From: Marsupella aquatica
Taxonomy: Eukaryota > Marchantiophyta
Assembly (NCBI GenBank): GCA_973895155.1
Contig: OZ316898.1
Location: 9,672,001-9,736,000 of the forward strand
Length of the DNA: 64,000 nucleotides
Reading direction: 5' to 3'
A model generated the notes under the pieces. It saw only the letters and a list, made by a program, of their open reading frames with translations. It ran no database searches and had not been told where the DNA came from. The position numbers and the translations under genes were made by a program. Of this stretch, positions 12,201-25,801 are shown piece after piece. Every line of letters starts with the position of its first letter. Position 1 is the stretch's first letter.

Positions 12201-14066
12201 GAGCAAAGACGGCAGTGGCGATGTGGCCTTTCCACCAGTGAAGGAGGGGGCCCCATTTTCTGTGGCCCATGCAAAGTCGAGCAAGGTTAGGTCTCTTACA
12301 TCATAAATGCTATCACGTCTTCACTTAAGTTACTGTCATTGAATAAACAATCTTAAGTTACTGTCAGTGGATAAACATTCGTAGGTTTGTCTGGCGGGGG
12401 CTATACTTAGTACTTTTCTCTGGTCGTGATCACCATTGTCACTTTTGCAACGATCTTATTGCAGAGTGAGAGCTTCCCTTCGTTAAAATAAAATGGACTG
12501 CTTGATTGGTTCTTCGAAAGATATATACTAGCAGTTTAGTACGACTGTTGAGTCATTATCTACTTAGTGTTCTGTTTCTTTGCTGAAAAGTATCACTGGT
12601 TTTAGCAGCATAAAATAACTCTTCTACAATGCTATGCTAGGTCCTCTCCTTACGGTGTGGCAAGGACTTGGCATTGACGTCTGCTTTTGTAATGGCAGAG
12701 CAACCCAATTGCAAGATGGCACGTCTGTAATGGTGCAATCAATGGAATTGCTTTCTCACCTAACGGCATGTACATGGCTGTAGTTGGTAGGGACGGTATG
12801 TCATCTAAATCTTGTTGTAGAGTGAGTTGAGTTGGGCATGATCTGTCTTTCAGCACTGACGTCACTGATAATTATTTAGCTCAATACCTTGTACATAAAT
12901 GAAGTTGATCCAGCGGCATTGTATTGCAGGTTATCTAAGAGTCTTCGACTTTGATAAGGAGCTTCTTGTTTGTGGGTGCAAGAGCTATTTCGGGTCTCTT
13001 CTTTGTTGCGCATGGAGGTAACCTTTGCTTCAGCATTTTATGTCCTCTGGTAGCATTTCTTTCGGAGAAGTTCTTGGACATATAGACTTTCTCGCCGTGA
13101 AGGAGTTTCTAAAGTTCTTGAGAGGCTGAGACTTTCGATGTACTTTTGTTCTCTGTGCACGGACAGCCCGGATGGCAAGTATGTGTTGACTGGAGGGGAG
13201 GATGACCTGGTGCAAGTTTGGAGTATGGAAGATCAACGAGTTGTTGCCTGGGGTGAGGGTCATAACTCTTGGGTAAGTTTTCAATATTTGAAGAGACAAT
13301 GTCTTTTTGGAAACTGTTAATGCTTTAGTGACATTGAAGGATTTAGTCAACACTATCTTGTCTTTCTGACTTCCAGGTTGTCGTTCCTCCAGGTCAGTGC
13401 AGTTGAGTTTGATCCGTATTGGACTGCACCACCTTCGGACGAAAGTGGGGAATCAATAACCTATCGATTTGGTTCTGTTGGTCAGGTAAGAAACTAGAAG
13501 CTCGTGGTTTGCTGATGTATCAAATGCTTGTCATGATTTAACGCTTCATGTCAATGACTTGCTCTGCAAGATTGACTTGCTTCAGCTCCGAGCCTTCGTA
13601 AAGATTTGTTCCGAGTCCGCTTTCTGAACCTACAGAATCGTGTGGGTTTGTCTTTGGGATTCAGGATACGCAGTTGCTTTTGTGGGACCTCGCTATGGAT
13701 GAGGTGGTGGTTCCTCTTCGAAAACTTGCAGGCAACCTGTCAGGATCGCCTGTGTATAGTGCGGGAGGGCAGTCTGCACAATGGGAGGGTGCCCAACAAA
13801 TGGGACAACTCCATCCTGCCCCTGTTCGTAAGGAAGTGCCTAAGCTTGCACCAGTGATGGCACATCGGGTGCATGCTGAGCCACTGGCGGGGTTAATTTT
13901 TACTAAAGAGGCCATTTTGACATCGTGCCACGAAGGGCATGTAAAGATTTGGGAGAGGCCAGGACCGCAAGGGGATAGCCCTGCTAGCAATTCAGATAAT
14001 TCTGTTGCAATCTCTAAAGAGAAGCAGCAGCCGGTCAAGAGTGGTCTTTCACAATTTAAACAATGA
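9251..14066 (+). CDS. WD40 protein of the CreC / WDR20 family (11 exons)
   Basis: Coding exons are 9251-9388, 10130-10447, 10714-10819, 10991-11087, 11868-11964, 12202-12285, 12699-12795, 12930-13017, 13167-13272, 13393-13485 and 13665-14066. All junctions are in phase, giving 1626 nt, 541 residues and a TGA stop. ATG at 9251 is the first in-frame ATG and opens [20 protein letters not shown]. Features are a low-complexity Ser/Gly segment near 60-110, a [11 protein letters not shown] block, then WD repeats including [20 protein letters not shown] (about 344-363), DTQLLLWDL (409-417) and a last repeat ending [10 protein letters not shown] (about 499-508). This order matches plant proteins such as At2g37160 and the CreC/WDR20 family. 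By family knowledge, fungal CreC and animal WDR20 bind and activate USP12/46-type deubiquitinases; a similar role here is inferred. The gene has no frameshift. Two AG acceptors 16 nt apart precede exon 10, and only the second keeps the frame. Confidence 0.9.
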
Positions 14067-15530
14067 TGGTTGCTTTGCTTGAGAGGCGGTTTTCTCAGAA
14101 TCTCCTCTCCTTTCCTCTGTAGCATATTGCTGGACTGGAAGTGGGTAAACTTGCACCATGAGTGGGAAGGTTTGTCTCCATTCTTCGTCTCTGAAGCTGG
14201 AATCTCGTCGTTAAGTAGACATCATAACACGGTCTAAATGAGGAGTAAAAAAAGCGGCACGTCACTATTCTTCTAATTTTGTTAATTGCCTCGACGTAGA
14301 TCATATCCTGAACACAGGTTCCATTGCTTACTGCGGTGTCTTTACTGCAGCTCATGTAATCAAAAGGTAACATGGCACGTTTGTCATCAGTATACTCTGT
14401 TCTGAGATGTTGGGCCTGTTGATGGTTGTTGTCGGACAAGGCTGCCAGTAGGTAAAATTTTGTAGGTAAGCCTTTCAGCTGCTATTCCAGGTATTTCATT
14501 CTGTCGTTCCTTTGAGTGAAAAGTCTTCAGGATTATGTGTTCCAGCTTTTAACAATCAGATTAGTATGGAGCAAATAGAATTGAGATTTTTTATGGCAAG
14601 GGTTCACTTGCGAGATATATTCGCTGTTGGCCTCATGATACTGCTTTGATCAAGGACAGCATTGTAATAATCACGAATGATTGCGAGTATCTGTGTGAAG
14701 TTCTTCATTTTCGTTTTTCATAGTCTCTGCGAGTATACGTGTCAAGTTGTTGATTTTTGCTTTCCATGGTCTCTGGCTTCAAACTCGGTTCTCTGATTGG
14801 TTTTGCTGTCAACCAAGCGATGGAACTGACTTTCTCTTCAGGGTTCTGCAGCATAAAGTACACAATACAACCTCAAATTTGTATTCGAAGGACAGTGTAA
14901 AGTCGGCTTTAGGATACTACAGCATTCTAAAAATTTGCTATGTGCTATTGGATAAATAGACAAAGCAGGGATCTGTCTGTTTATCCAATACATATTTTCT
15001 GTTTAATTCTCAAGGCAGAGTTCCTGACCTCAACGGTCACAAAGCCCTTGGCTCTCCACATTAGATACCACTCTCCACATGGGATGCCAGCAGGCCTGTC
15101 TGAGGAGGGCCTTTAAGGCATGAAAATCTCAATTCAGAGGGCCTTAAGGCATGAAAATCTCACTGAACTGATAGCATGACATCAGTTATCTTGAGGGCAG
15201 CAAAGCAAGGGGTCAATCAAATGTGAGTTGGCTCTAAGTAAACCCAGCTTGACCCATGAGGAAGTGATGCATCACTGAATGCACCCAAGTTGGTCAGCAT
15301 GAGTTACTCCTTACCCCATTGGAGATGGTTGTACTACATTCCACACGCTTTGAATAAATTGTTATGAGCATGGGTTGAATATTTATATGCAACGACCTGT
15401 ATATAGGTATCATAAAGTTCTGTACAATTTCGCTCATAAATGTGAATAGTTAAATAGGTCAAACCTAGCATAACTGTGAGGAGACTAAAATTATGTACAG
15501 AATTTTACATCTTTGACAATCATGCCTTCC
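14067..15530. other. 3' flank of the WD40 gene and spacer
   Basis: Immediately after the stop this should contain the 3' UTR, but no polyadenylation site is assigned. Further on there is a ~34-bp direct duplication around 15110-15170 (AAGGCATGAAAATCTCA twice). No other gene-like signal was seen. Confidence 0.45.
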
Positions 15531-15539
15531 CACCAAAAC

Positions 15540-16690
15540 CCCTACGCGTCTGCAAAATTTAGGCAACCTTGGTAGAGTTGCATCATGAACTTCTCTCAAG
15601 TTGTATTCATAAACCTGAGTACCACACTCAAATCCATACCAGAGTCTTGTGACGAGTGAAATGGTTTCTTTGGAATTCCTCATTTCGTGTGATCGATGTC
15701 TAGACACCAAATTTCCGTGCCCTTGCAAAATTTAAGCAGCCATGTGTTAGTGATGCAACCTTCTTTACAGTGCTGTTCACGAACCCTTATTCTGCTTAGA
15801 AGGCCATCACCACTACTCCAGATTCTTATGAGAAGAGTTAACCCATTTACTCGATTTCTGATTTTGGTATCAGCACTTATTGACAAGAAAATACAGTAGC
15901 TGACACTCCTCCAAAATTTAGGCAACACGTTCATCGAAATTTTCTTTATAATGCTCTTCATGAACCTGAGTAAAGTGTTCTACTTAGAACGCAATCCTCA
16001 TCATACCGGACTCTTGTGAGAAGGGTTATCCCATTTATTTATTTCTACTCTGGTGTCAGCACGTATTGACGAGAAACCCCTGATGCTGTTCAGGAATTTC
16101 AGCAATGTCGAGATTTATCGTAAGAAGCTTTAGAATGCTGGTCGTGAACGTGAGTAGAGTGTTATACTTAGAAGACCATCCTCGCTATACCGGATTCTTG
16201 TGAAAAGGGTTATCCATCTGCTGTATTTATCATTTGGCATCACCACGAAGTCACAAGAAACCCCTGATGCTCATCGCGAATTTCAGCAATGTAGAGATTT
16301 ATCGTACGCTTCTTTAGAATGCCAGTAGCGAAATTGAGTACAGTGTTTTACCTAGAAGGCCATCCTCGCTATACCGGATTTTTGTGAGAAGGGTTTCCCA
16401 TGTACTGTACTTCTCATTTGGCATCACCACGAAGTCACAAGAAACCCCTGATGCTCATCGCGAATTTCAGCAATGTAGAGATTTATCGTAAGCTTCTTTA
16501 GAATGCTGGTAGCGAAATTGAGTACAGTGTTTTACCTAGAAGGACATCCTCGCTATACCGGATTCTTGTGAGAAGGGTTATCCCATCTATTGTATTTCTC
16601 ATTTGGCATCACCACAAATTGACAAGAAACCCCTGATGCCCTTCCAGAAATTAGGCATTCATCGAAAGAAGCATCCCAAAGTGATGCGCA
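15540..16690. repeat. Six-copy ~184 bp satellite-like array
   Basis: Equivalent points (GATTCTTGTGAGAAGGGTTA or variants) fall near 15642, 15821, 16010, 16193, 16377 and 16561, spaced 179-189 bp. The two units ending near 16190-16560 are nearly identical, while those towards 15540 are strongly diverged, so similarity falls off in one direction. Units contain CTAGAAGGCCATCCTCGCTA and CCCCTGATGCTCATCGCGAA. No coding potential is conserved. Confidence 0.88.
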
Positions 16691-18477
16691 ACGAGATAGA
16701 GACACAGACGGAACCATCGTACAGGGGAAGTTGTGATTATCCTCACTTGGTACGGAACTTACCTAGTGGAGGATGGGGGTCAGATAAACACGAGAGCAGC
16801 TGAACGGCAGGAGGCAGGTGGCAGCAAGCATGTGCATGAGATCGTCCCCGCATTATAGTGCTCCTGCTGCCGCTCATGAACCTGATTACTCTAACCTGGT
16901 CATCACGCCTTCTTAGCATTGAGCTCTATCCTGCTCAGAGTTGTCATGTGGGCCTTGTGGTGACTGCTTTTTCAAAGTTCGTGCCTATGTTCCACTCCCG
17001 ACTGAAGGCCATGCGCAATTCAGGTGAACAGTATTCGCGCTCTCGTGCAGCTCCAAAGTTTGAATATTGGTCTAGATTCCATTCTCTCGCCTTTACAGAT
17101 ATGGAAAGGGAACACTTTAGAACCACATAGAAGCCACGAGGTGTGTAGCCTTGGAATGATATCTCACTCTTGGTATTCTAGGTGGAGCTTACCGGCATCA
17201 CCCTTTAGCACATACTTTGGCATGATTCGTAAATATCCTTTGCCAAAGTTTCCCCGGCCCACATCCTGTCGGGCTCCAGCTTACTTTCGTTTCAAGGGAC
17301 CCTTTACAGTTTAGACAAGAGAGTGGACGAACACGAATGAGTGGGCCAACACAAATAATGCCCACTTTTGAGGGGGACCAACTTTTACATTGTAGTGGTC
17401 TGCCTTCGACCCCTCTCTTTGGAGTCCGCTCTCCCTCCCAGTGTACCTTTTGAATTCCGTGTGGGACGAAAATGCTTGCGAGCTTGTGGAGGTAACGCTA
17501 AGAGACGCGCACAATTTTTACTTTATGTGCTGGAGGTTGTACCCGTTGTATACCACAGCCATGTGTGAAGCAATGATTGTTGGATCGTCCTTTTGGACTT
17601 ATTTATATGTTAGGCACTCTACTGACAGTGAAACTCCCAAATCCTTTCTCGCATAGACCATAGGGTTGCAAATTCCCGGGACAGCTTGCCGCCTTTTGTG
17701 CTGACCACTGCGACCAATTTCACACTGTACCATTTGCGGATGATTGTGTGCATGCATTGCAGTTTTTCGCTTTGGTTCTTTTTACTTCTCTCTGTGTGCA
17801 CAATCATCCAACTCGTGCATCGCAAGCAAATTGTCCATATCTACAATAATTACAGTTGGAGGCAGCCCACATTTACTTGCCTTGACCCATTTGGGTGCAG
17901 AAATGCATCATTCTTCTTCGCTGCGCATAACTAGATCACATGCATGCTTAGCGCATACCCAGATTAGGCTTTGGTGTCTCTTGCAATGGCAGGGATCTTT
18001 GTCATGTTGAGTGGGCCAAGGTTAATGCATAACTTGAGTGCCCTCCAGTGGATGAATTACTGTGCACAGGTAGGAGCATGCACCTACTAGATGGTTGTGT
18101 TGGTTGCAACGACAAATTGTGCTTGTGAGCTCAACAACTTCTCCATGAATGAGCAGCGAACATCCAGCAGCTCTAAACGAACAAAGGACCCAACTAACGA
18201 CACCACAAGCTATGGTTGCTGAATGGATTTGGGAGCGAAATGACACCCTCTAAAAACAGAAGCAGAAGCACTGGACACCAAATTAAACTTTTCTGACTGA
18301 CCTGACTGATCATTTAAAGAAGGGAGCATGTGGGGAAAGGTTGGATCACCTGAAAAATCATCGTCTTCATGTTATACAACTGAAAGAGAAAGGAACAAAA
18401 TAGAGTGCCACCAAGGCCTCTGTTTGATGCCCAGGGGCTTGGGCATATCCAGATCATCATCTTGGTGCATTCGAGTC
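16691..18477. other. Spacer without recognisable genes
   Basis: Only short unrelated open frames occur. A fragment near 16815-16870 (GGCAGGTGGCAGCAAGCATG) resembles the CAG-rich sequence at 62905-63090, suggesting a shared interspersed repeat. Nothing else is supported. Confidence 0.4.
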
Positions 18478-18720
18478 TGGGCAAAGTAAGGTGAAGTCTA
18501 GACAACAATTCTGCAGACTTGCTTGTCGATTCTAGGCAAAGGAAAGTGAAGTCTAGGCAACAATTCTTCAGTAGGAAGACTTGCGTGTCGATTCTAGGCA
18601 AAGGAAAGTGAAAATCTAGGCAACAATTCTGCAGTAGGAAGACTTGCTTGTCGATTCTAGGCAAAAGGAAAGTGAAGTCTAAGCAACAATTCTGCAGTAG
18701 GAAGACTTGCTTGTCAGAGG
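18478..18720. repeat. Four-copy ~63 bp minisatellite
   Basis: CAACAATTCT recurs at about 18503, 18558, 18621 and 18684 (intervals 55, 63, 63), embedded in GAAAGTGAAGTCTAGGCAAC and GCAGTAGGAAGACTTGCTTG. The first unit lacks the GTAGGAA segment, which explains the 55-bp interval. A minus-strand open frame crosses the array in register with the 63-bp units (a multiple of three) but is just the repeat translated. Confidence 0.9.
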
Positions 18721-21610
18721 TAAAGGCGTGAACTCTCAAGTTCAAGAAATAAGTTAAGACTGTATCAGCTAACATTGGCCTCATCACTCCAGGCCCCATC
18801 ACTACGTTAGCGAGTAAATGCAAGATTGCCAATGTTGCACTTATCTTGGGAACTCTGCAGATCTCATCCTCTCCAAATTTTATATTTATTTTTTCTTCTC
18901 TCCAGAAGTTAGAAGCTTTCGAGGATTCGTTATTCTGTCGCTTCTCGCTTTAGATTTTAGATCCAATGGAGCACAATCATTGCCACTTCTATGAAAGGAA
19001 AGGGTTATATTTGGGTTTCACATATACCAATATCTCAATGTCAGAGGGGGCTCAATGCAGCTACTCCAGATTGTTCGGATTGGTGATCTAGATCTTATTC
19101 TACACTAGCCTGACTGCCCCCTTTCTGAATCTAATAGAGGCCAGTACAAAAACGACCTTGCCGAGAATTAGATTCCTTAGCGTTAACCCTTCAAGTTTAA
19201 ATGTTTTCATTTGACTTGCCCCCATCCTTTCCTCTGGCACTTTGATATATATGTGACTTTAATTATCAAAAGAAAAAACTTTAAGACGATGTGGTACTAG
19301 GCATTGGACCCTATTCAGACCAATCCTTTAGGAGTTCATGCCCTTGGGGAAGTGATCATTGCAAAACCTATTGGTGAGAAAATGTTACAATTGTTGCCCA
19401 TGTACCAGGCCATGCTGCAGGCAAGGTAGCTCAGATCAAAGAGTGGGCATATGTTACTTGTTACCCCAGGGATTGGTAACTTTTGGAGGTCTGTGGGGCA
19501 CTTCACCTATATCTTACTTATAAAGTCCACAGGGAAGCTAGAGTTGGGGTCTAGGCTTCTAGAGTGAAGCCTCTAGATAATGACTCTAGGGCCCCATCAA
19601 AAATGTATGTGCATGGAGAGAATAGTAGGGCCCCACCAAAATTCATGTGCATGGAAAAAATGATGTGTATAAAGAGAATGATGTATGTTAAAATGATGAC
19701 ATGTACCATGGTTTCTATCATCAAAGCTCACAATGACTCCATAGTGACTCTTAGTAAACACAAAATTGAAAGTATGGTGGACAAAAAGATGGGGCAAAAA
19801 TGAAAGGGAAACAGAATAGAATTATGTTGTTAGCAAAGTTTTTGGGGTTTTCATCTATCTAAGGGGGCAGGAATCAAAATCTACGGTGAGAGTGAAAAGG
19901 ACTGGGTGGGGTGAGTTTTTGGAGGTTTTATGATGCAGCTAAACTATGGCTCATGTGTGCAGCAACATAACTTATAATACAAGGAAAATCCTAATTTCTT
20001 TTCTTACAAATTATCAAAAGAAGAAATGGACATAACAACAGTACGAGCCAGAGGAAATGAGAATAGAGGCACAAAGAAACTATAAGTGTTTGGTGCATTG
20101 CACTGCAATTTGGTTTAATTTTCAGCTGTTTCCATTTCCTGACCCTTGCTCCACTAAGTTTTAACCATGAAACTTTGTATCCTGGACCTTCCTCTTGATG
20201 GAGAAATCTCTCAAGTGGAGTTTCCTTTTCTATTTTGATACATTATGCTTCTTACACTCTAGAATATATTTTGTTGACACTTTATTGTCCTCACCCCGGT
20301 CCTCACCTCTATTCACGTTTGAGAACGGGTAGTGGGGCTAGTTTGACCTATTCTTTTGGGCTTCTGTAGTTTATTCTGCAAGGCAGAGCGCCAGTTCTGG
20401 TCCTCATTGGCTACTTTGAGTAGAGGGTGTCAATTGAAATACAAAGGGCTCAAGCATTCACTAGTTTTTGGGGGCCTAGGCAGTTGGTTGTAGGGCCTCT
20501 GGTCAAATTCCTTGTCTTCACCTTCTATGCAATTCACTCCCACCGAGACTCCCACACTCTAACAAACTCATTAGTTTGTTGCTCAAGAGGGCTTTAGTTT
20601 GTTTGTTGTTGTTGGGGATTTTGGGGCATTTGGCTCTGTGGTCTTCCAAGGTTTCTCCCTTGTTTTTCCCCCTTTATTTGGTCTCTTGCCTTTGGGATTG
20701 TGTCTCCCAGTATGGCAATATTTATTCTTTAGCAGTGTTATATGTATTAAACATAGATATACATCTGATCAAATGTGTTTGGTCTCTTTAGTTGAGCGCC
20801 CTTACGCAAGATGGATTTTGGATGAGTTCCTTGGAAACTCATTTCTTGTTGCCTATTGGGTCCCCCCATTCAGTCTTGTTTGCTAAACCTTGTTGTCCAT
20901 CACTTATAGAAGGTGAAGGCAAGAAGATGTTTTCTTCATATTTTTAGTGCTACCTACTGCATGTGTGAGGATTTAAATAAGGGCAGAGTTTGCTTGATAC
21001 CGGTCATCGATCCCAGCAAGTGTAGCCAAACAGTAGCAGTCTATTGCAGTAAGTGTGGTTCCAAGTTGAAGCTTCATCAGTAGACTAGCGTTTGCACAAA
21101 CCTCGATTTCAAAGTGGGGTTCAGCAAAACTATTTGCACACAAAAGACTTGACACTTGGAAATTTGGAGGTCCCTCCCTTATCACCTAAATGGAAACAAG
21201 CAAGCAGCATCTACTAGTGAGACCCAACGGGTTGTATAAATGAGTTTCCTTTGAACAATCACCTGAATCAAGAAAGGTTAATTTTACCTTTCACCAAGAA
21301 AAGCACGGCAACTACCCTGGGCTACATGGTCCATCATGATTCATTCAGTGCCCTTTAGCGAAAGGATAGTCCACCCATAGTTTGGAGAAGCTGTGTCCTC
21401 TGAATTTTGAGATTGATACACTACACGGGCGGAGGGACTCTGGTCAAAATCTAGAAAGATTAGTGTCTCCACACCGAATCCTTTAGACAACCACATGGAT
21501 GGGCAATCTGGTTATTTAACTTAAACAAACCTGCCTGTTAAGTTTGACAATGGATTGATCTTATCTGTAATGCTACATAAACACAAGTATGAACCATTTG
21601 AACGGGGTCT
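18721..21610. other. AT-rich spacer without recognisable genes
   Basis: No splice-consistent coding blocks or structured repeats were seen. Short open frames at 19564-19803 and 20576-20886 are low complexity (Met/Lys- and Phe/Leu-rich) and unsupported. Confidence 0.4.
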
Positions 21611-21865
21611 GGTTGTCAGCTCAAGTAGCTAGTGAGGGTGACTTGTGACCAGCAGGTCTCAAGTTCAATCCCTGAGTAAGTGTTTTACTCCAGTTTAGCT
21701 TAGAGCTCGAAACCATCTCGTGCACATTTAATGGCGTCTGCCTTAAGCACTTATGGGAGTTGTAGGAATTTACATGAAAAATGCAAAGATATAAAATGGG
21801 GTTTTCTCCACCTGCAAGCCAGTCGCACAGCTTGCTATGGGGGTGTGCATTTTCCCTTTAATTAA
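21611..21865 (+). mobile_element. tRNA-derived SINE-like element
   Basis: A-box-like GTCAGCTCAAGTAGC lies near 21616 and a B-box-like AGGTCTCAAGTTCAATCCCT ends near 21672. They are followed by a non-coding body that ends before a T-rich tract around 21850-21865. The same GTGACCAGCAGGTCTCAAGT-type block recurs at 60205-60425. Boundaries and target duplications are not clear. Confidence 0.5.
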
Positions 21866-24800
21866 AAAACTTAACACTAATATGACTTTCCTGAGTTGAC
21901 AGACTATCGACTCCCATCGTGATCGATCCCACGCTCGTCTTGTACCTTTGCAAATATGTTATTTTTCTTATTTGTAGTGAAAGCCTCACACCCTTTGGAA
22001 TAAAGATCTTCTATACCATAAATTAAAGAGAACAGAGAAGATAGGATCTTATGCCCATCTTGGTAGACTAGGGGTGGCAGTCACCTGCACCAATACACTA
22101 AAAGGTGTTTGCATGGCAGGCGAAGAGGTGCAATATATTGTCATAAATTGGTCCATGGCTTGGGTCCCAAACTCCTGCCCCACACATGGGCTGCTGTGCG
22201 AGTGGAATGTACCTGTGTGCCCGATTGAAAAAGGAAGAAGAAGAAAGTAGTAGCTCACATGGCATAATGGAAGCAAGGTGACCAAATTTTGAAAAGAAGA
22301 GGCATATTAGAACATGGTGACGACATTTTGGAAAGCAAAGGCATATTGTACACCCTTTCAAATTTGGCGTATTACAGACCAAAAAGTGACAATGGCAGGC
22401 TTTGATTATTCCTCCAAAGTGTGAGAGTGGAGCACTTCCTTGTATTTACAAAAAGTGCCAACCACAGTACAATGTGGCAAAATCAAGAGAGGTCCAAAGC
22501 GGACAAATGCCAAACTCAAAATAATGGGCAATGCAAACCTAAGAACCTAGAAAGGTGAAAAAGAAAAAATGGGAAAAGATTTACCACTGTGTCCGTGGGG
22601 AATCACTCCCAGTAAAAAAACCAATGGTCCACATTTAGTGCAATAGTGTGTTGAGCTTCAGATGTTGTCCTTTAGATGACATAAACCAAGCGGTCCTCAA
22701 ATAGAAAAGTTATTTTTTAATAAGAATTTTGCCTAGACTTAAGTGTATGGATAAACTTAGGTGTAGATTAGCTTGCTGTGGTAATTCTGGGGTTTGGTTT
22801 TTGTGTTCACAGCCCAGCTTCTGTAGTCTGATCCTACATGGATTCCCTAACCCCTTTTTCAGGATGAAAACCATTTTGTGCTGTAACTTTTGTTTGGCAC
22901 CAGTTCATAAGCAGGCTATGTGAGTTCTTGAGTTTCGGCTTGTCTCCCACTGAGCGAAACAGTAGATGTTGCTTCTATAGTCCGATACTAGATGGAACTA
23001 CTAGCTAAACAAAATCATTCTAAACAGGGTGCATGTGTAGGCCTGGACTTTGTGCTCTAGTGTGAGTTCTCTCTGTCTTACTCAATGGGCTGAAAAGTGT
23101 GGTACCATAGTAGTAATTGGGTTTGTGCAAAAATGATTCAATTGAAAAAATTACTACCCAGCCCAGAAATATGAAATTAACAATTGGGCTGGAAAAAGAT
23201 GTGGGCCAGTGGGGGAAATGGGGAGTCAATTAGGGTTTGACACAGCCATTGAACACAGTTTGGCTACATGTCAGCAACATACTGCACAAAGTAGACTAAG
23301 GAAAAAATTGGCAAATTGGCTGGGAAATTTTTTAAGGCCACCTGTGAGAGTCTGGAAGCAATTTTAAATAAATTTTTTGCAATCAAATATTGCAAACCAA
23401 GTTAAGACTACTGTACAAAGGGTCCCAGAAAGGGCAAACATGTCATGCTGCCCAGGGCCACAAAAGGATCTCTCCCCTGGCCCAAGTCTTGCGGTCTAGC
23501 TGAGAGAATGTAACAAGTGTCCAGTCTTTACTTGTGAATCAACTTTGATGAAAATAGTCTTGTTTTACACCAAAGCATGGCTCAAAGTAAAGTTTGCACC
23601 ATTAGTCTCAGATGTTCAGGTGATTGTGACCTCTATTGGAATACTTTCTAAGGCCTCTATGTGCCTTGAATTTAGAGCAATGAGTTCAGTCAGGGTGGAG
23701 AAGTGTGTAAGTCAATGTAACTCTTGTGATTTAAGGTAGTGCTTCATTTGAATGATCTTCTTCCGTGGATTCCAGCCCAATTAAGTACTTGTGGGTATAC
23801 ACACTCACTATTCCCGGTCATTGTTATTCACAAGCAGAGTCTAAATATCAAGATTGTTCACAAGCATAGTCTAAATTTCAAAATTTGTTAGTAGACAAAA
23901 GATTTGCTTGATCAGACCCCAAAATGAAACCTATTATTTGGTATGATCCCTAAGTGATCCATACTGTTGATTGACCTTGAATCAATGTACCCAAAACTTC
24001 AGGGGTCCTATCAAGTAAAGCAATTCCTTTTGGGGTCTTATCAAGCAAATCACTCCAAATTATGACTTATGATTTCGCATAAATACCTGGTAATGGCAGC
24101 AGACAAATTATGGCTTATGATTTTGCATTAAATACCTGGTCATGGCAGTAGAATTTGGTGGCAAATATAGCATTGATGATTATTTTGCTGTGACCAGTTT
24201 TTCACTGCTATTCCAGTTTACAGGGTGGGTTAGCGTAATTTGAAAAAGATTTGTTTATGAGATTTTCCCAAGGTACCTCCAATTCTGCACCCACTGCGGC
24301 AGTAATGTCAAGTTGCAATGTGTCAAGTTTATTTTAAATGTATGCTTTAAGGCCTTAGAAAAGTATTTGACTTTCCAGATTTGGCTCGACCAAATAGAAG
24401 TCAATGCATGTCAGGGACTATTCTGCATCCAATGAGATCTGAAAATTTGTGATTGATTCGAATGATCTTTTATATATGTTTATTTAGTACTTCTTCTTTT
24501 CTACAGTAGTATGTTGCCAATTTTTGAAGTGAATGCACATTTCAGATTCTGTCTTATTCAGATTTTTGTGTCATGTATTTTCATTTCAATCTGCCTTATC
24601 AAGGGGCAGCCTTTGTATTCTATACATTTTTAATTAATTTTTAGATCCCTTTAGTTTTAGGTATTCTAGAGTGTTTTGAACTTATTTTGGCAGCCCCCTT
24701 TCACAGTATGGGTTTTCTTAGAGATGAAACCAAAGGCTCCACCACCACGAGTGAGAGAAATGATGCTGAAGAACATGAATGCATAGCCTCTTAAGTTCTT

Positions 24801-25801
24801 CTAATGTTTTTCTTTCCTAGGTTTATGGTTTTTATTGAAAGGAGTGTCATTCATAAGGCACCCTGAGTTAAGTGCACACATTGTAGCATCTTTTGACTGT
24901 ACCTTTTCTTGGTCACTGTGCTTTTCTTGGCAAACACTTTACTTATATAACAGCACTTCTATGCTCTCATAATTTATTTACTTTCAGATCACTACAAGAC
25001 AAAAAATAAAGCATGTTCCAAGATGAGCATGCTATATGCTCGCGAGGGCTTTAATTCTTTTGTCTTGTAGGGACTCCTTGGGCTTTGGCTCTTTAGTAGT
25101 TGGGGATTTTCTTTGATGATTGTCATTAAAGATGTTCGTACTTATAGCAGTGTCACTATTGCACTGTTTTCTTATATCGGGGTTTCACTGTTGAAGTTGG
25201 TGAACCAGTTATACATATACTGAACCACGTTATATTTGTAAAAATACACAAATAACCGCTACATTTGTAAATACAAAAAGCACAATAGCAATATTGTTGA
25301 TGAAAACATCGTTAGTGCCAACGTATTTAAAAGTTGTTTCTTTATTTTGTCATTTTGTTGGGTCTTGCATTAGTATATTATTTCCCTTTGCACTTTTTGT
25401 TCTTTTGCACTGTGATATGTATGGCACTACACTACCACCACCACAGTCTGACAGGCAACTACTTCCACATCTTCACTAAGTGATGAAGATCAATGGAGAA
25501 AGGACCAAAATTCATTAACAAGGAACAAACAAATTGCAATAAATAGAAACCACACACTAAACAAGAGGCAATATGCAACCCCAAAAACCAGGAAGAAGAA
25601 GGGAAAAAGTGAAAAAACTGTGGCTTTACTAATTTGATGAAAAATCGTTCAGAGCTAAAGCAAGTGTGTCAAGAGCTAATGGTGTACATCTAGTGTCTTA
25701 ACTAAATCTGCAATTGGGACAGGGATGTCCTCAAAGGGGCCAAGCCTCCGAGGAGGCACACTAGCACACACGGTGAGAGATTAATGGTAATTCTCTCAAG
25801 C
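21866..25801. other. Spacer without recognisable genes
   Basis: No coding block could be supported. Small direct duplications are visible: about 30 bp near 23826-23885 (CACAAGCAGAGTCTAAATAT and a variant) and about 57 bp near 24058-24150 (ATTATGACTTATGATTTCGC and a variant). Confidence 0.4.

Noticed and set aside
15540-16690. Regularly spaced repeats considered as a CRISPR-like array
   Set aside because: Whole units repeat head to tail without unique spacers, the genome is a plant's, and no Cas-like gene is present.
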